Shown here piece by piece: positions 1 to 8,363 of a stretch of 64,000 bases of DNA. The DNA is from Saprospiraceae bacterium UBA3362. GTDB taxonomy: Bacteria > Bacteroidota > Bacteroidia > Chitinophagales > Saprospiraceae. The translations under genes were made by a program, and so were the position numbers. A model generated the notes under the pieces. It did not search any database. It had not been told where the DNA came from and saw only the letters and a list, made by a program, of their open reading frames with translations. The stretch spans positions 34,970 through 98,969 of the forward strand of contig DEQQ01000070.1 of NCBI GenBank assembly GCA_002360455.1. The letters are read 5' to 3'. Numbering within the stretch: position 1 is the stretch's first letter; every line of letters starts with the position of its first letter.

Positions 1-2183
1 CTATGAAATAATATTGGGTCCAAAATTCTTTTGATATTTTGCTCGTTTTCTTGAATTTGAGCTTGTTTTTGAACCAGTTTTAGAATTCTTTTTCGCTCAT
101 GAAGAGGCAGTGTGGTGAACACTCTCCGGAGAAAAACTAAAATCTCTTTGAACTCCTCTTTATCAAGATTCCCTAACCAATAATTCATCGCATCCAAAAC
201 TTTTTGATGCAAACTAAAAAACACAGTAGTCTGCATAAGAAATCCTTCGAGCCACAAAACCGTCTTAGACGAATCCTGATACCTTAAAAATAATGAACTG
301 AGCTCTTGATCAATTTCGGCACTGTTTTCGGGGTGTTGTTCCAGGATCATTCTCCATAAGTAGGCCCTGACCGTTGGGTGAGTTGAAGAATCATGGACAC
401 AAACAAGCTTTTGTTGCTTCCATAAAGCCTCATCTGATTCTATGGATTTTGACATTATGCACTGATCCAAAAGAGAAATGGATTTATTCAATTGAATTGC
501 TCTATCGTGAATAGGGGTTTTAACAGATTCGGGCAAGGCCAACATAATTCGTGGAATAATATCTTCTACTAATTCTTTGAGCTGAATCACATCAAAGGAC
601 TGCAATGCGCCATAATCAATAACAGAGAGCAGAGGTCTCAAAAACTGAGCAAGCTCATAGACATCTGTTTCTTCAATACTTTGTATTCTGATTCGATCTA
701 TCAAAATCGGTGTCAATTCATGAATATTTGCTTTGAACGCATATTCCAAAACTGTTGCAATAGGCAAAACAGAGGCATCATAAAATTTAAGATAATGCTC
801 AATGATAGCTTCTTTTATGCTGTTTCCATAAAAACTAAATTCAATGATTTCCAACTCCAATTCCGGATACCAATTGAATTTCCAATATTCATGAAAGTTT
901 CCTCTTGCTTTTATCTCAGACTCTCTTATTCTTGTCCACTGTAAATTCATCAAAATACTGCAATACAGAAATTGACTTATTTTGAGATGTTTTTCTTTAC
1001 GGAGATCCAAGTCCATTTCTTCTTTGAATCCTTGTGACCAGTAGGAATCCAATTTAAGTTCTTTTAATGATTGTTTGAACTCTTTGAGCAACGGAAGATT
1101 TTGTAGATGAGGAGGAATAAATCCGGTCTTATTTCCAACCAAAGCAAGTTGTTTGATTTGATCGATTTTTGTAGAATTTCCCTCCCCGAATACACATATT
1201 GCAGCTTCTAAAAGCTCATCCAGTCCCGGCCTTATCATTTGCCGTAAAGAAGCAAGCTGTGCGGCAAGTTGTTCTGCACTAATTAAATCTGCTGTGCTGA
1301 TAACATTGTTTTTTGATCTTAAAATTTCTACTAAGCGACTTAAAAATAAGCCGGAGGCATGTTCGCTGTTTTCAAATAATGCTTCATGCCAAAGCGGAGA
1401 CGTTACACCTGCAGTGTACCATTTACTGCTGGCCAATTTGTGGTAAGTCCATGCTATTAAAGAAAATTGAATATCATCAGAGGGCTTGTAGTTAATTTTT
1501 TCATTGCTTGTTTGTTTGCACATTTCTTCTGTCAGCACAGGACCATGCCAAGCCCCCACAACAACCGCAATTTTTTTATAGGATTCTTTGAGTACTTGAC
1601 GGATTTGTTCTCTCATGAATTTTTCTCTCCTTAGATTTTCCGGATCATCCAAGCCACCGGTTTGCAGCCTCATTTCATGAATCAATTGTTGGATGACTTC
1701 GAACAATTGAACATGATCTGTCCATTGCTCAAAATAAATTTCCCACCATCTTTCTGTATCCACATATCCTCCCAGTTTGGCCAAATATCCTAAGGGGTCA
1801 TTGACCATGTTACGTTGTTCAGTACTTAGATTTTTAAATGATAGATCCTCTGAATTTCTTGGGCTTCTGACAAAATCTTCTGCCGGTTGGTCAATGCATA
1901 GAATAGGAATCTTTTTTTTTAATGCATATTGCAATGCCACATACTCCGGAGAGAAGGACGCCATGGGCAAAAAGCTGGATAGCTTTGGATTTTTTTTAGA
2001 ATAAAAGAGAAAAGCAAGAGGAGGAAGCAATTCTTCATGTGTCAAATTGGGGATCAAAACTGAACTCCCGTGAGGCAGCTCAATGCAAAGACAGTCCGGT
2101 TGATAAATTTCCAGTGCAGCTTGCAGTCTAAGTGCAGAACCGGCTCCATGATGTCTAATGCCAAATATTTTGAGACGCTCCAA
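1..2183 (-). CDS. DUF5682 family protein (3' end cut by window edge)
   Basis: An open minus-strand frame runs without a stop for about 727 codons to the window edge. The N-terminus reads IFGIRHHGAGSALRLQ at about residues 7-22, then CIELPHGSSVLIP and ILCIDQPAE. Near residue 210 is VVVGAWHGPVL. These are the hallmark motifs I associate with DUF5682. Members of this family are usually 700-800 residues, so most of the gene is present. The family has no settled function; it is often encoded with MoxR AAA ATPases, VWA-domain proteins and SWIM zinc-finger proteins, and any such partners would lie beyond the left edge. An in-frame TGA lies just upstream, so the start is probably the TTG at 2183 (reading MERLKIFGIRHHG); an ATT two codons earlier is the only other option. 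The family call rests on motif memory and was not searched. Confidence 0.82.
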   Translation of the reverse strand, partial: MERLKIFGIRHHGAGSALRLQAALEIYQPDCLCIELPHGSSVLIPNLTHEELLPPLAFLFYSKKNPKLSSFLPMASFSPEYVALQYALKKKIPILCIDQPAEDFVRSPRNSEDLSFKNLSTEQRNMVNDPLGYLAKLGGYVDTERWWEIYFEQWTDHVQLFEVIQQLIHEMRLQTGGLDDPENLRREKFMREQIRQVLKESYKKIAVVVGAWHGPVLTEEMCKQTSNEKINYKPSDDIQFSLIAWTYHKLASSKWYTAGVTSPLWHEALFENSEHASGLFLSRLVEILRSKNNVISTADLISAEQLAAQLASLRQMIRPGLDELLEAAICVFGEGNSTKIDQIKQLALVGNKTGFIPPHLQNLPLLKEFKQSLKELKLDSYWSQGFKEEMDLDLRKEKHLKISQFLYCSILMNLQWTRIRESEIKARGNFHEYWKFNWYPELELEIIEFSFYGNSIKEAIIEHYLKFYDASVLPIATVLEYAFKANIHELTPILIDRIRIQSIEETDVYELAQFLRPLLSVIDYGALQSFDVIQLKELVEDIIPRIMLALPESVKTPIHDRAIQLNKSISLLDQCIMSKSIESDEALWKQQKLVCVHDSSTHPTVRAYLWRMILEQHPENSAEIDQELSSLFLRYQDSSKTVLWLEGFLMQTTVFFSLHQKVLDAMNYWLGNLDKEEFKEILVFLRRVFTTLPLHERKRILKLVQKQAQIQENEQNIKRILDPILFH

Positions 2184-2352
2184 GCGTTTAATTTTTTTTC
2201 AAAGATAGCTTGGAATGTGAATATTATTTCAAAATTTGAAAACTTGAAACAGTTCTCTAGAAACTTCAGATTAGCTTGATAATGTAGAATATTTCATACC
2301 AGCTTGGATTGAATCAATCAGAAAATAAAGGGAATTTACTTGTACAGAAAAC

Positions 2353-2386
2353 AAAAAAGCCCCAATCTGCGATTGAGGCTTTTTTT
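2353..2386 (-). terminator. Intrinsic terminator after the DUF1573 gene
   Basis: A 15-base-pair stem with one mismatch and a three-base loop (arms AAAAAAGCCCCAATC and GATTGAGGCTTTTTT). Read on the minus strand it ends in GGGGC followed by a T run. It lies just beyond the stop of the minus-strand DUF1573 gene and separates it from the DUF5682 gene. Confidence 0.8.
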
Positions 2387-2408
2387 GTATTTTTTAAATT
2401 CTTAGGAA

Positions 2409-2876
2409 TTAACCTTTAGGATTTAAGATATTACCATCTTGTTTAGGTAATGTTTGCTCTTCTTCAGCAGAAATATTTCCTTTGATATAAAGAGTATACT
2501 CTTCTTCTCCTTCATTAGTTTGGATACGAACAGTTTTGTTGATTGGACCAACTCTCTGTGTATCGTAGTTAATTTCGATTACACCTTTTTCTCCGGGCAT
2601 AATTGGATCTTTAGGCCAAGTTGGAACTGTACATCCGCAGGATCCTCTTGCATTTTTGATTACAAGTGGCTCTGTTCCTTTGTTCACAAATTCTGCTTTG
2701 CGAACTCTGTCACTACCCTTTTTAATCTCACCGTAATCAACAGTGTTGTTTTCAAACACCATTTTAGGGCCTTTAGCAGGTCCCTCTTTTGTAACAGGTG
2801 TAACTGCTGGAGCAGTTTGAGCTGTTGCGTAAATTCCTACCAAAAGGAATACTAGAATGGAAAGTAAATGTTTCAT
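2409..2876 (-). CDS. Secreted DUF1573 domain protein
   Basis: A 155-residue protein with a signal peptide (MKHLLSILVFLLVGIYATAQ) followed by a single DUF1573 domain. The domain shows the typical order: FENNTVDYGEIKKGSDR, then F.N.G.EPLVIKNARGSCGCTVP, then PGEKGVIEINYDT and a closing strand set around RIQTNEGEE. The SCGC pair is a family signature. DUF1573 is an Ig-like/ASH-type beta sandwich common in Bacteroidota periplasmic or surface proteins; its role is unknown. I chose the ATG at 2876 because it begins the signal peptide and lies about 29 bases beyond a TACATTTG promoter box. A longer frame starting at 2918 would place codons upstream of that promoter. It has its own terminator downstream. 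Confidence 0.88.
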   Translation of the reverse strand: MKHLLSILVFLLVGIYATAQTAPAVTPVTKEGPAKGPKMVFENNTVDYGEIKKGSDRVRKAEFVNKGTEPLVIKNARGSCGCTVPTWPKDPIMPGEKGVIEINYDTQRVGPINKTVRIQTNEGEEEYTLYIKGNISAEEEQTLPKQDGNILNPKG

Positions 2877-2904
2877 TGACGAATGAATTTTTATTTTTGT
2901 TAAA

Positions 2905-2912
2905 CAAATGTA
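2905..2912 (-). promoter_or_regulatory. Bacteroidota -7 box for the DUF1573 gene
   Basis: The minus strand reads TACATTTG, matching TAnnTTTG, 28 bases before the chosen ATG. I see no clear TTTG -33 element at the usual distance. Confidence 0.45.
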
Positions 2913-3062
2913 GTACAATAATCAGTAGTTAGACTCTTTTTGAATTGAAATGTGTGTTAAAACCGTGTTAAAAATAAAACTATTCTGAAACTGATTGATA
3001 TTCAGCTTCTTTTGAGCTTCCAACGCCTTTGTTTTTAATCGTATTCTTTGGCCTTTTTTCGC

Positions 3063-3070
3063 TATTTTTG
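3063..3070 (+). promoter_or_regulatory. Bacteroidota -7 box for the E1 fusion gene
   Basis: TATTTTTG matches TAnnTTTG. It lies 27 bases before the ATG at 3098 and argues against the upstream start at 3029. Confidence 0.45.
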
Positions 3071-3097
3071 CCTGATCAATTAAATCTTCGATTAAGA

Positions 3098-5464
3098 ATG
3101 TTTACAGAAATACAAGGATTGCTGGACAGCTTAGAAGGGCAAAACAAGAATTTTCATCGAGAGGTTCTCAAGGATTATTGGATCTGCTTGGTTTCTAGAG
3201 AATGCAGTCTTGCAGGGAGAAAGGAAGTGCTCACAGGGAAAGCGAAATTCGGTATATTGGGAGATGGAAAAGAGTTGCCTCAGGTGGCTATGGCTAGAGC
3301 ATTTGGCTTGGGGGATTTTCGATCCGGTTATTATCGAGATCAGACGTTTATGATGGCTCTCGGCTTATGCAGTGTTGAAGATTATTTTGCTCAATTGTAT
3401 GCAGATGTTCAGAACGATCCTTTTTCTAAAGGAAGACAGATGAATGCTCATTTTGCAACTGCTTTAGTCAATGAAAATGGGGAATGGCTGGATCATTGTT
3501 CCAGATACAATGTATCTTCTGACGTATCCAGTACAGGAGGTCAGATGGCGAGAGCTTTGGGCCTTGCCCTTGCCTCAAAACAATACCGTTTATCAAAAAC
3601 CAATGATCAATTTTCTAAACAGGGTAATGAAGTTTCGTTTTGTACCATTGGTGATGCTTCTACCAGTGAGGCCGTGTTTTGGGAGACTATCAATGCAGCT
3701 TCAGTCTTGCAAGTACCACTTGCTGTCTCTGTATGGGATGACGGTTACGGCATTTCTGTGCCCAAAGAATTGCAAACAGCCAAGTCAAGTATTTCGGATG
3801 CTTTAGCCGGTTTTGAATATCATGATGATTCTAACGGAATAAAAATATATAAAGCCAAAGCTTGGGATTACCCCGGCTTGGTCAATATGTATCACAATGG
3901 AATAGCTCATTGCAGACAAACTCATGTGCCCTGTTTGTTTCATATAGAAGAGGTCACTCAGCCGCAGGGTCATTCTACTTCAGGATCTCATGAACGCTAT
4001 AAATCCAAAGAGAGAATGATATGGGAAGCAGAGTTTGATTGTATTAAAAAAATGGAAGAGTGGATGATTCAAAATAAGCTCATAGAGAATTCTACCATCA
4101 ATGAGTTAAAACTAAAATCAAAAGAGTACGTCAAAAAAGGGAAGGAAATCGCTTGGAAAAATGTACAAGCTCAAAATACAGTAATCTACAATCAGCTTTC
4201 AAATCTTTTGTCAGAAGAAGGACAGTCTATACAACAACAGTTGGATGCCATTAAAAATCCATCTCGACACGAAATGCTTTCGATAGTCAGAAGAGAATTG
4301 CTAAGATCTGAACTATCCCGGGATTTACAGAATAAATTAGATGAATTTAGAAATCAACAAATTCAAAATGGAAGAGCTGATTATTGCTCCCATCTTTATT
4401 CTGAAACCTCTCAAGCTCAAACTTTGGCTCAATCTGTAGAGGCGGTTTATTCTGACAACTCTGTTGAGCTTAACGGGTATCAAATATTGAATGAATTTTT
4501 TGATGAACTTCTTGCTTCTGATCCTAGAGTTTATGCATTTGGAGAAGATGTGGGTCAAATAGGTGATGTCAATCAAGGATTTGCCGGACTCCAAGAAAAA
4601 CACGGAACGGAGAGAGTTTTTGATACAGGGATAAGAGAATGGACCATCATCGGACAAGCTATAGGCATGAGTATGAGAGGTCTAAGGCCCATTGCCGAAA
4701 TCCAATATTTAGATTATATCGTGTATGCTCTTTCTCCGTTGATGGATGATCTTGCTACTGTAAGATATAGGACAGCGGGAATGCAAAAAGCTCCGGCAAT
4801 CATAAGAACGAGAGGGCATCGACTTGAGGGAATTTGGCATTCCGGAAGTCCGATAGGGATGTTGCTACACTCATTGAGAGGAATTCATATCTGTGTACCG
4901 CGCAACATGACACAGGCTGCAGGGATGTACAGAAGCTTGATGCTTGGGGATGATCCCGGACTGGTTATTGAATGTCTTAATGGCTACAGATTAAAGGAAA
5001 AAAGACCTGATAATCTGCATCAATATAAAGTTCCCCTTGGGCAAATCGAAGTATTGCAAGAGGGCAGGGATCTTACTTTGGTTACCTATGGATCCTGTGT
5101 GAGAATTGCAGAACAGGCTATTATTTTGGTACAAAATCATGGCATTTCTGTTGAGTTAATCGATGTGCAAACTTTATTGCCTTTGGACAGCAATTATGAT
5201 ATTGTAAAATCAATCCAAAAGACCAATAAATTGATTGTATTGGATGAGGATGTTCCGGGAGGAGCATCTGCTTATTTACTACAACAAATTTTGGATGTTC
5301 AGAATGCATATCAATACTTAGATCAAAAACCAATCTGCATATCGGCCGTGGCCAACAGACCTCCCTACGGAAGTGACGGAGATTATTTTACAAAACCAAG
5401 TGCAGATGACGTAGCCGAGCAAATCTTAAATATGATGAAATCTTATCACCCTTCTGCCTATTGA
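3098..5464 (+). CDS. Fused E1 (alpha + beta) of a 2-oxo acid dehydrogenase
   Basis: A 788-residue protein joining both E1 subunits of a thiamine-diphosphate 2-oxo acid dehydrogenase (branched-chain or pyruvate type). In such complexes E1 decarboxylates the 2-oxo acid and acylates the lipoyl arm of E2. The alpha part covers about residues 1-400. It has the ThDP motif starting at GDAST (about 185) and ending in DDGYGIS, where most relatives have NN-Y-IS, plus a loop GHSTSGSHERYKSKER like the phosphorylation loop of E1 alpha. The beta part begins near 465 with VYAFGEDVG (Glu about 483), then ERVFDTGIREW and the C-terminal transketolase-like domain. The fusion is common in Bacteroidota. No E2 or E3 gene lies in the window. 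The ATG at 3098 follows a promoter box; upstream codons look like noncoding sequence. The substrate cannot be assigned from sequence alone. Confidence 0.9.
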   Translation: MFTEIQGLLDSLEGQNKNFHREVLKDYWICLVSRECSLAGRKEVLTGKAKFGILGDGKELPQVAMARAFGLGDFRSGYYRDQTFMMALGLCSVEDYFAQLYADVQNDPFSKGRQMNAHFATALVNENGEWLDHCSRYNVSSDVSSTGGQMARALGLALASKQYRLSKTNDQFSKQGNEVSFCTIGDASTSEAVFWETINAASVLQVPLAVSVWDDGYGISVPKELQTAKSSISDALAGFEYHDDSNGIKIYKAKAWDYPGLVNMYHNGIAHCRQTHVPCLFHIEEVTQPQGHSTSGSHERYKSKERMIWEAEFDCIKKMEEWMIQNKLIENSTINELKLKSKEYVKKGKEIAWKNVQAQNTVIYNQLSNLLSEEGQSIQQQLDAIKNPSRHEMLSIVRRELLRSELSRDLQNKLDEFRNQQIQNGRADYCSHLYSETSQAQTLAQSVEAVYSDNSVELNGYQILNEFFDELLASDPRVYAFGEDVGQIGDVNQGFAGLQEKHGTERVFDTGIREWTIIGQAIGMSMRGLRPIAEIQYLDYIVYALSPLMDDLATVRYRTAGMQKAPAIIRTRGHRLEGIWHSGSPIGMLLHSLRGIHICVPRNMTQAAGMYRSLMLGDDPGLVIECLNGYRLKEKRPDNLHQYKVPLGQIEVLQEGRDLTLVTYGSCVRIAEQAIILVQNHGISVELIDVQTLLPLDSNYDIVKSIQKTNKLIVLDEDVPGGASAYLLQQILDVQNAYQYLDQKPICISAVANRPPYGSDGDYFTKPSADDVAEQILNMMKSYHPSAY

Positions 5465-5977
5465 TGGACAAGCAGGGATTGATCTTTTGAATAAAAAATC
5501 ATTTGATATTTATTAACTTATTGTTTTACAAAGCCTTGTATAACGATCAAACATTCTGTTTTATCTTTACCCTCAAGTTATATCAAACTGAAATTAGGCT
5601 TAGTCCATTATTTCGCGATTAATTTAGCCCATTTTTCGTCCCAAATCCATGATGATGTCATCTTGTTCATTTCAGATTTGTGCAGTGTTCGGGCAATTTT
5701 CTTATCCTGAAATTTTGGTCTATTTTCTATTTCACTTTGGTCATACTCTCATCATTTTAGCCCATTTGAAATTTATTTTTTCATAAAGAAAACAAGCTAA
5801 AGCAATAAGTTTTTTTGTGAAAAGAGGATAATGAAAAAGGCTTAAAGAGTGAACGTGTGAGGAGGCTGGAAGGCTTGGTGCAAAGCACCGAGTGTAACGA
5901 GCCTGGAAGACTCCGACCCTGACTGATAAGGAAGGGGCACACCCCAATTTATAATCTTGTATTGAATAGAAGTTGTC
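5465..5977. other. 513-base intergenic region between the E1 gene and cysS
   Basis: I find no credible gene here. The first part (to about 5850) is AT-rich, with no motif I recognise. The last part holds a GC-richer palindromic repeat that recurs inverted near 62.5 kb (separate entry). A long antisense frame reaching into cysS is a shadow of that gene. Confidence 0.7.
5859..5946 (+). repeat. Dispersed palindromic intergenic repeat, copy A
   Basis: The core carries a hairpin, CTTGGTGC-AAA-GCACCGAG, bounded by GGAGG on the left and GACTCC on the right. The core (5859-5917) matches the reverse complement of 62473-62532 with only two substitutions outside a six-to-seven-base linker. A looser match continues to a GGGGCACACCCC block. 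It sits in the leader of cysS and is GC-richer than its surroundings. Confidence 0.75.
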
Positions 5978-7471
5978 ATGGAAAATAAACGCAAAATTCT
6001 GGTTTTTAATAGCTTGGCAGGTGAGAAGCAGGAGTTTAAACCCATACAGGAGGGCCGAATAGGCATGTATGTCTGCGGTCCCACTGTATATAGTAATGCG
6101 CATCTTGGCAATTGCAGAACTTACGTGTCTTTTGATGTTATTTTTCGTTTTCTCAAGCATTTGGGATATTCTGTGCGCTATGTTCGCAACATCACGGATG
6201 TTGGTCATTTGTTGGATGATGGCGAAGATAGAATGCTGAAAGGAGCGCGTTTGGAGCAGCTTGAGCCCATGGAAATTGCGCAAAAATATGCCAATGGTTT
6301 TCATGAAATGATGAGAATTTTTAATATTCAAAACCCTTCTATAGAACCTTTGGCGACAGGACATATCATTGAGCAAATAGAAATGGTCAAAGAAATCTTG
6401 GAGAGAGGTTTTGCTTATGAAAAAAATGGGTCTGTTTACTTTAACACTATCCGATATATTCAATCCGGAAATCCTTACGGAGAGTTGAGTGGTAGAGTTG
6501 TGGAAGATTTGATGGCAGAAAGTAGGGACAATCTAAAAAATCAGGATGAAAAAAATCATCCTTCAGATTTTGCAATTTGGATGAAAGCCTCTGATGAGCA
6601 TATCATGAAGTGGCCTTCACCATGGTCTGTTGGTTTTCCTGGTTGGCATTTAGAATGTAGTGCTATGAGCAAAAAATATTTGGGAGAACAGTTTGATATT
6701 CATGGAGGCGGCAATGATTTAAAATTTCCTCATCATGAAAATGAAATTGCTCAATCTGTAGGTTCATGTGGACATTCTCCTGCGAACTATTGGCTGCATA
6801 CCAATATGTTGTTGCTCAATGGTAGAAAAATGTCAAAGAGTGAGGGAAATACAATATCTCCTGAGCAATTATTCACCGGAGAAAGTAAATTTATTTCCAA
6901 AGCTTACTCTCCAATGAGTGTGAGATTCTTTATGCTGCAAGCACACTACAGAAGTACTCTTGATATTACAGACGAAGGATTGCAGGCTGGAGAAAAAGGC
7001 TTCAAGAGATTGATGGATGCATTGGCTACAAGTAAGAATGTACAGCCGGAATTATCGAGCAATTCGGCGCCCAAAGATGAGCTGGTCTCCGAAATTATTG
7101 AGCAGATTTACTCCGACTTATGTGATGATTTTAATGCTCCGAAAGCCATAGCCAATTTGTTTGAAATGGCCGGTTTGATCAATTCTATTGCCAATAAACA
7201 AATAGCTTCTACAGAAATTTCTCAATACGCTTGGGAAAAACTAAAAGACCATTTTTCATTTTTCATCATTGATATTTTGGGATTGAAAGATGAATCCTCC
7301 GAAGCCAATGAAAATACAACCAATGGTTTGATGCAATTGATCATTGAACTTAGAAAAGATGTTCGCGAACGCAAAGATTGGGCCGGCTCCGATAAGATAA
7401 GAGATGGTTTAAAAGAATTGGGTATTCAACTCAAAGACGGTAAAGAAGGGACAGATTGGTCTAGGATTTAA
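5978..7471 (+). CDS. cysS: Cysteine--tRNA ligase
   Basis: A 497-residue class I aminoacyl-tRNA synthetase that charges tRNA-Cys in the cytoplasm. The N-terminal catalytic domain begins VCGPTVYSNAHLGNCRTYVSFDV, whose HLGN at about residues 42-45 is the HIGH-type signature. WHLECSAM and the following HHENE supply the zinc-site Cys and His residues. The KMSKS loop is exact (RKMSKSEGN, about 284-292). A helical anticodon-binding tail follows and ends KDGKEGTDWSR, typical of CysS. Length fits the family (460-500). It converges with the next gene over 12 bases; a weak hairpin (AAGAAT/ATTCTT) spans that gap. No TAnnTTTG box is obvious upstream, where the palindromic repeat lies. Confidence 0.97.
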   Translation: MENKRKILVFNSLAGEKQEFKPIQEGRIGMYVCGPTVYSNAHLGNCRTYVSFDVIFRFLKHLGYSVRYVRNITDVGHLLDDGEDRMLKGARLEQLEPMEIAQKYANGFHEMMRIFNIQNPSIEPLATGHIIEQIEMVKEILERGFAYEKNGSVYFNTIRYIQSGNPYGELSGRVVEDLMAESRDNLKNQDEKNHPSDFAIWMKASDEHIMKWPSPWSVGFPGWHLECSAMSKKYLGEQFDIHGGGNDLKFPHHENEIAQSVGSCGHSPANYWLHTNMLLLNGRKMSKSEGNTISPEQLFTGESKFISKAYSPMSVRFFMLQAHYRSTLDITDEGLQAGEKGFKRLMDALATSKNVQPELSSNSAPKDELVSEIIEQIYSDLCDDFNAPKAIANLFEMAGLINSIANKQIASTEISQYAWEKLKDHFSFFIIDILGLKDESSEANENTTNGLMQLIIELRKDVRERKDWAGSDKIRDGLKELGIQLKDGKEGTDWSRI

Positions 7472-7483
7472 AGAAGAATCCAA

Positions 7484-8170
7484 TCATTCTTGTGGTCCGT
7501 TATTGAAAATAAATTGGACTCCAATCTCATTGATTTTACCGGACTCTTTATAGGGAGTATAGATTGTAAGAGCGTTTTGTAAACTGGAGACATTAAGCTC
7601 ACTCCAAAGTACAGAAACAAAAGGTTGGATCGTAATCCCTACACGTTCTCCGGGAGGTAAATTAATGTTAAGATAAAATCGAGAGCCGAAAGCAGACAGG
7701 TTGCTGATGGGGCTTTTGTCTGTGATTCCGGTAAATAACTGTGTAAATTTAATTTTTTGAAATTCTATAGAAGTTCCAAGCTCAAGATATTTAGCATTGG
7801 TTTCCAAGGCCAATACATAGGCTTGATTTTTATACCCCAGTTCCATAAAATAATTCAACCCTGTGGTAGGTTTGATTCCTTCTCCTCTCATGCTCGCAAA
7901 ACTGTTTCTCCAAGAAGCTCCTAGGCTAAAATATTCCCAAGAGTATCTCATTCCTACAGTAAAACCATGAGCATATTTTAATTGTGGCATTGGAGAAGCC
8001 ATCCATTCATTGTTATGATTATAACTTTCAATGATTTGGTTGATGGAGTTAGATTGGATTCTTGAAAAACCATACGCTGCCTGAATGTTCAGTTGGGCGT
8101 CTGCTCTTTCCATGAGCCAAAACTGACCAAGAACCAGTAAAAAAGCCATTAGGTATTGCTGTTTCAGCAT
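7484..8170 (-). CDS. Secreted protein, probably a small outer-membrane beta-barrel
   Basis: I do not recognise a named family. The 228-residue protein starts with a signal peptide (MLKQQYLMAFLLVLGQFWLM, cleavage probably after ADA). The mature part alternates hydrophobic and polar residues with many aromatics (FTVGMRYSWEYFSLGASWR, KFTQLFTGI, FYLNINLPP), as in Bacteroidota outer-membrane beta-barrels. The final segment GVQFIFNNGPQE carries a near-terminal FIF strand. A TATATTTG box lies 23 bases upstream of the ATG. It is transcribed toward cysS, and no operon partner is visible. A role in the outer membrane is inferred from composition only. Confidence 0.7.
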   Translation of the reverse strand: MLKQQYLMAFLLVLGQFWLMERADAQLNIQAAYGFSRIQSNSINQIIESYNHNNEWMASPMPQLKYAHGFTVGMRYSWEYFSLGASWRNSFASMRGEGIKPTTGLNYFMELGYKNQAYVLALETNAKYLELGTSIEFQKIKFTQLFTGITDKSPISNLSAFGSRFYLNINLPPGERVGITIQPFVSVLWSELNVSSLQNALTIYTPYKESGKINEIGVQFIFNNGPQE

Positions 8171-8192
8171 AGCTCAAATTCATATTTGAAAG

Positions 8193-8200
8193 CAAATATA
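8193..8200 (-). promoter_or_regulatory. Bacteroidota -7 box for the outer-membrane-like protein
   Basis: The minus strand reads TATATTTG, matching TAnnTTTG, in a very AT-rich leader. Confidence 0.4.
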
Positions 8201-8336
8201 TAAAAAATTATTAATATATAAAAATAATTTTTTAAGCCTGTGTGCTCTCGGGTGCCTATTCCGGCATGCGGAGAACAAATTTGAGCTTGTTTTACCGACA
8301 CTCTACAAACATATTTTATTTTCTAAGTACATGTTT

Positions 8337-8344
8337 TATCTTCG
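8337..8344 (+). promoter_or_regulatory. -7 box for the TMTC-like gene
   Basis: TATCTTCG is one base from TAnnTTTG. It lies 20 bases before the ATG at 8364 and makes the upstream ATG at 8331 unlikely. Confidence 0.4.
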
Positions 8345-8363
8345 CAGTTGCTTGAAATTTGAC

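Noticed and set aside
2454..2855. 133-codon plus-strand frame over the DUF1573 gene.
   Set aside because: Cys/Phe/Ser-rich antisense shadow of a clear DUF1573 domain.
5741..6463. 240-codon minus-strand open frame overlapping the cysS start region.
   Set aside because: It lies antisense to highly conserved cysS codons, has no family features and reads through the palindromic repeat; it is a shadow frame.
8231..8280. Imperfect inverted repeat around GGTGCC...GGCATGCGG, with a slight likeness to the repeat near 62.45 kb.
   Set aside because: Arms pair poorly and similarity to the dispersed repeats is limited to a few bases; not enough to call an element.
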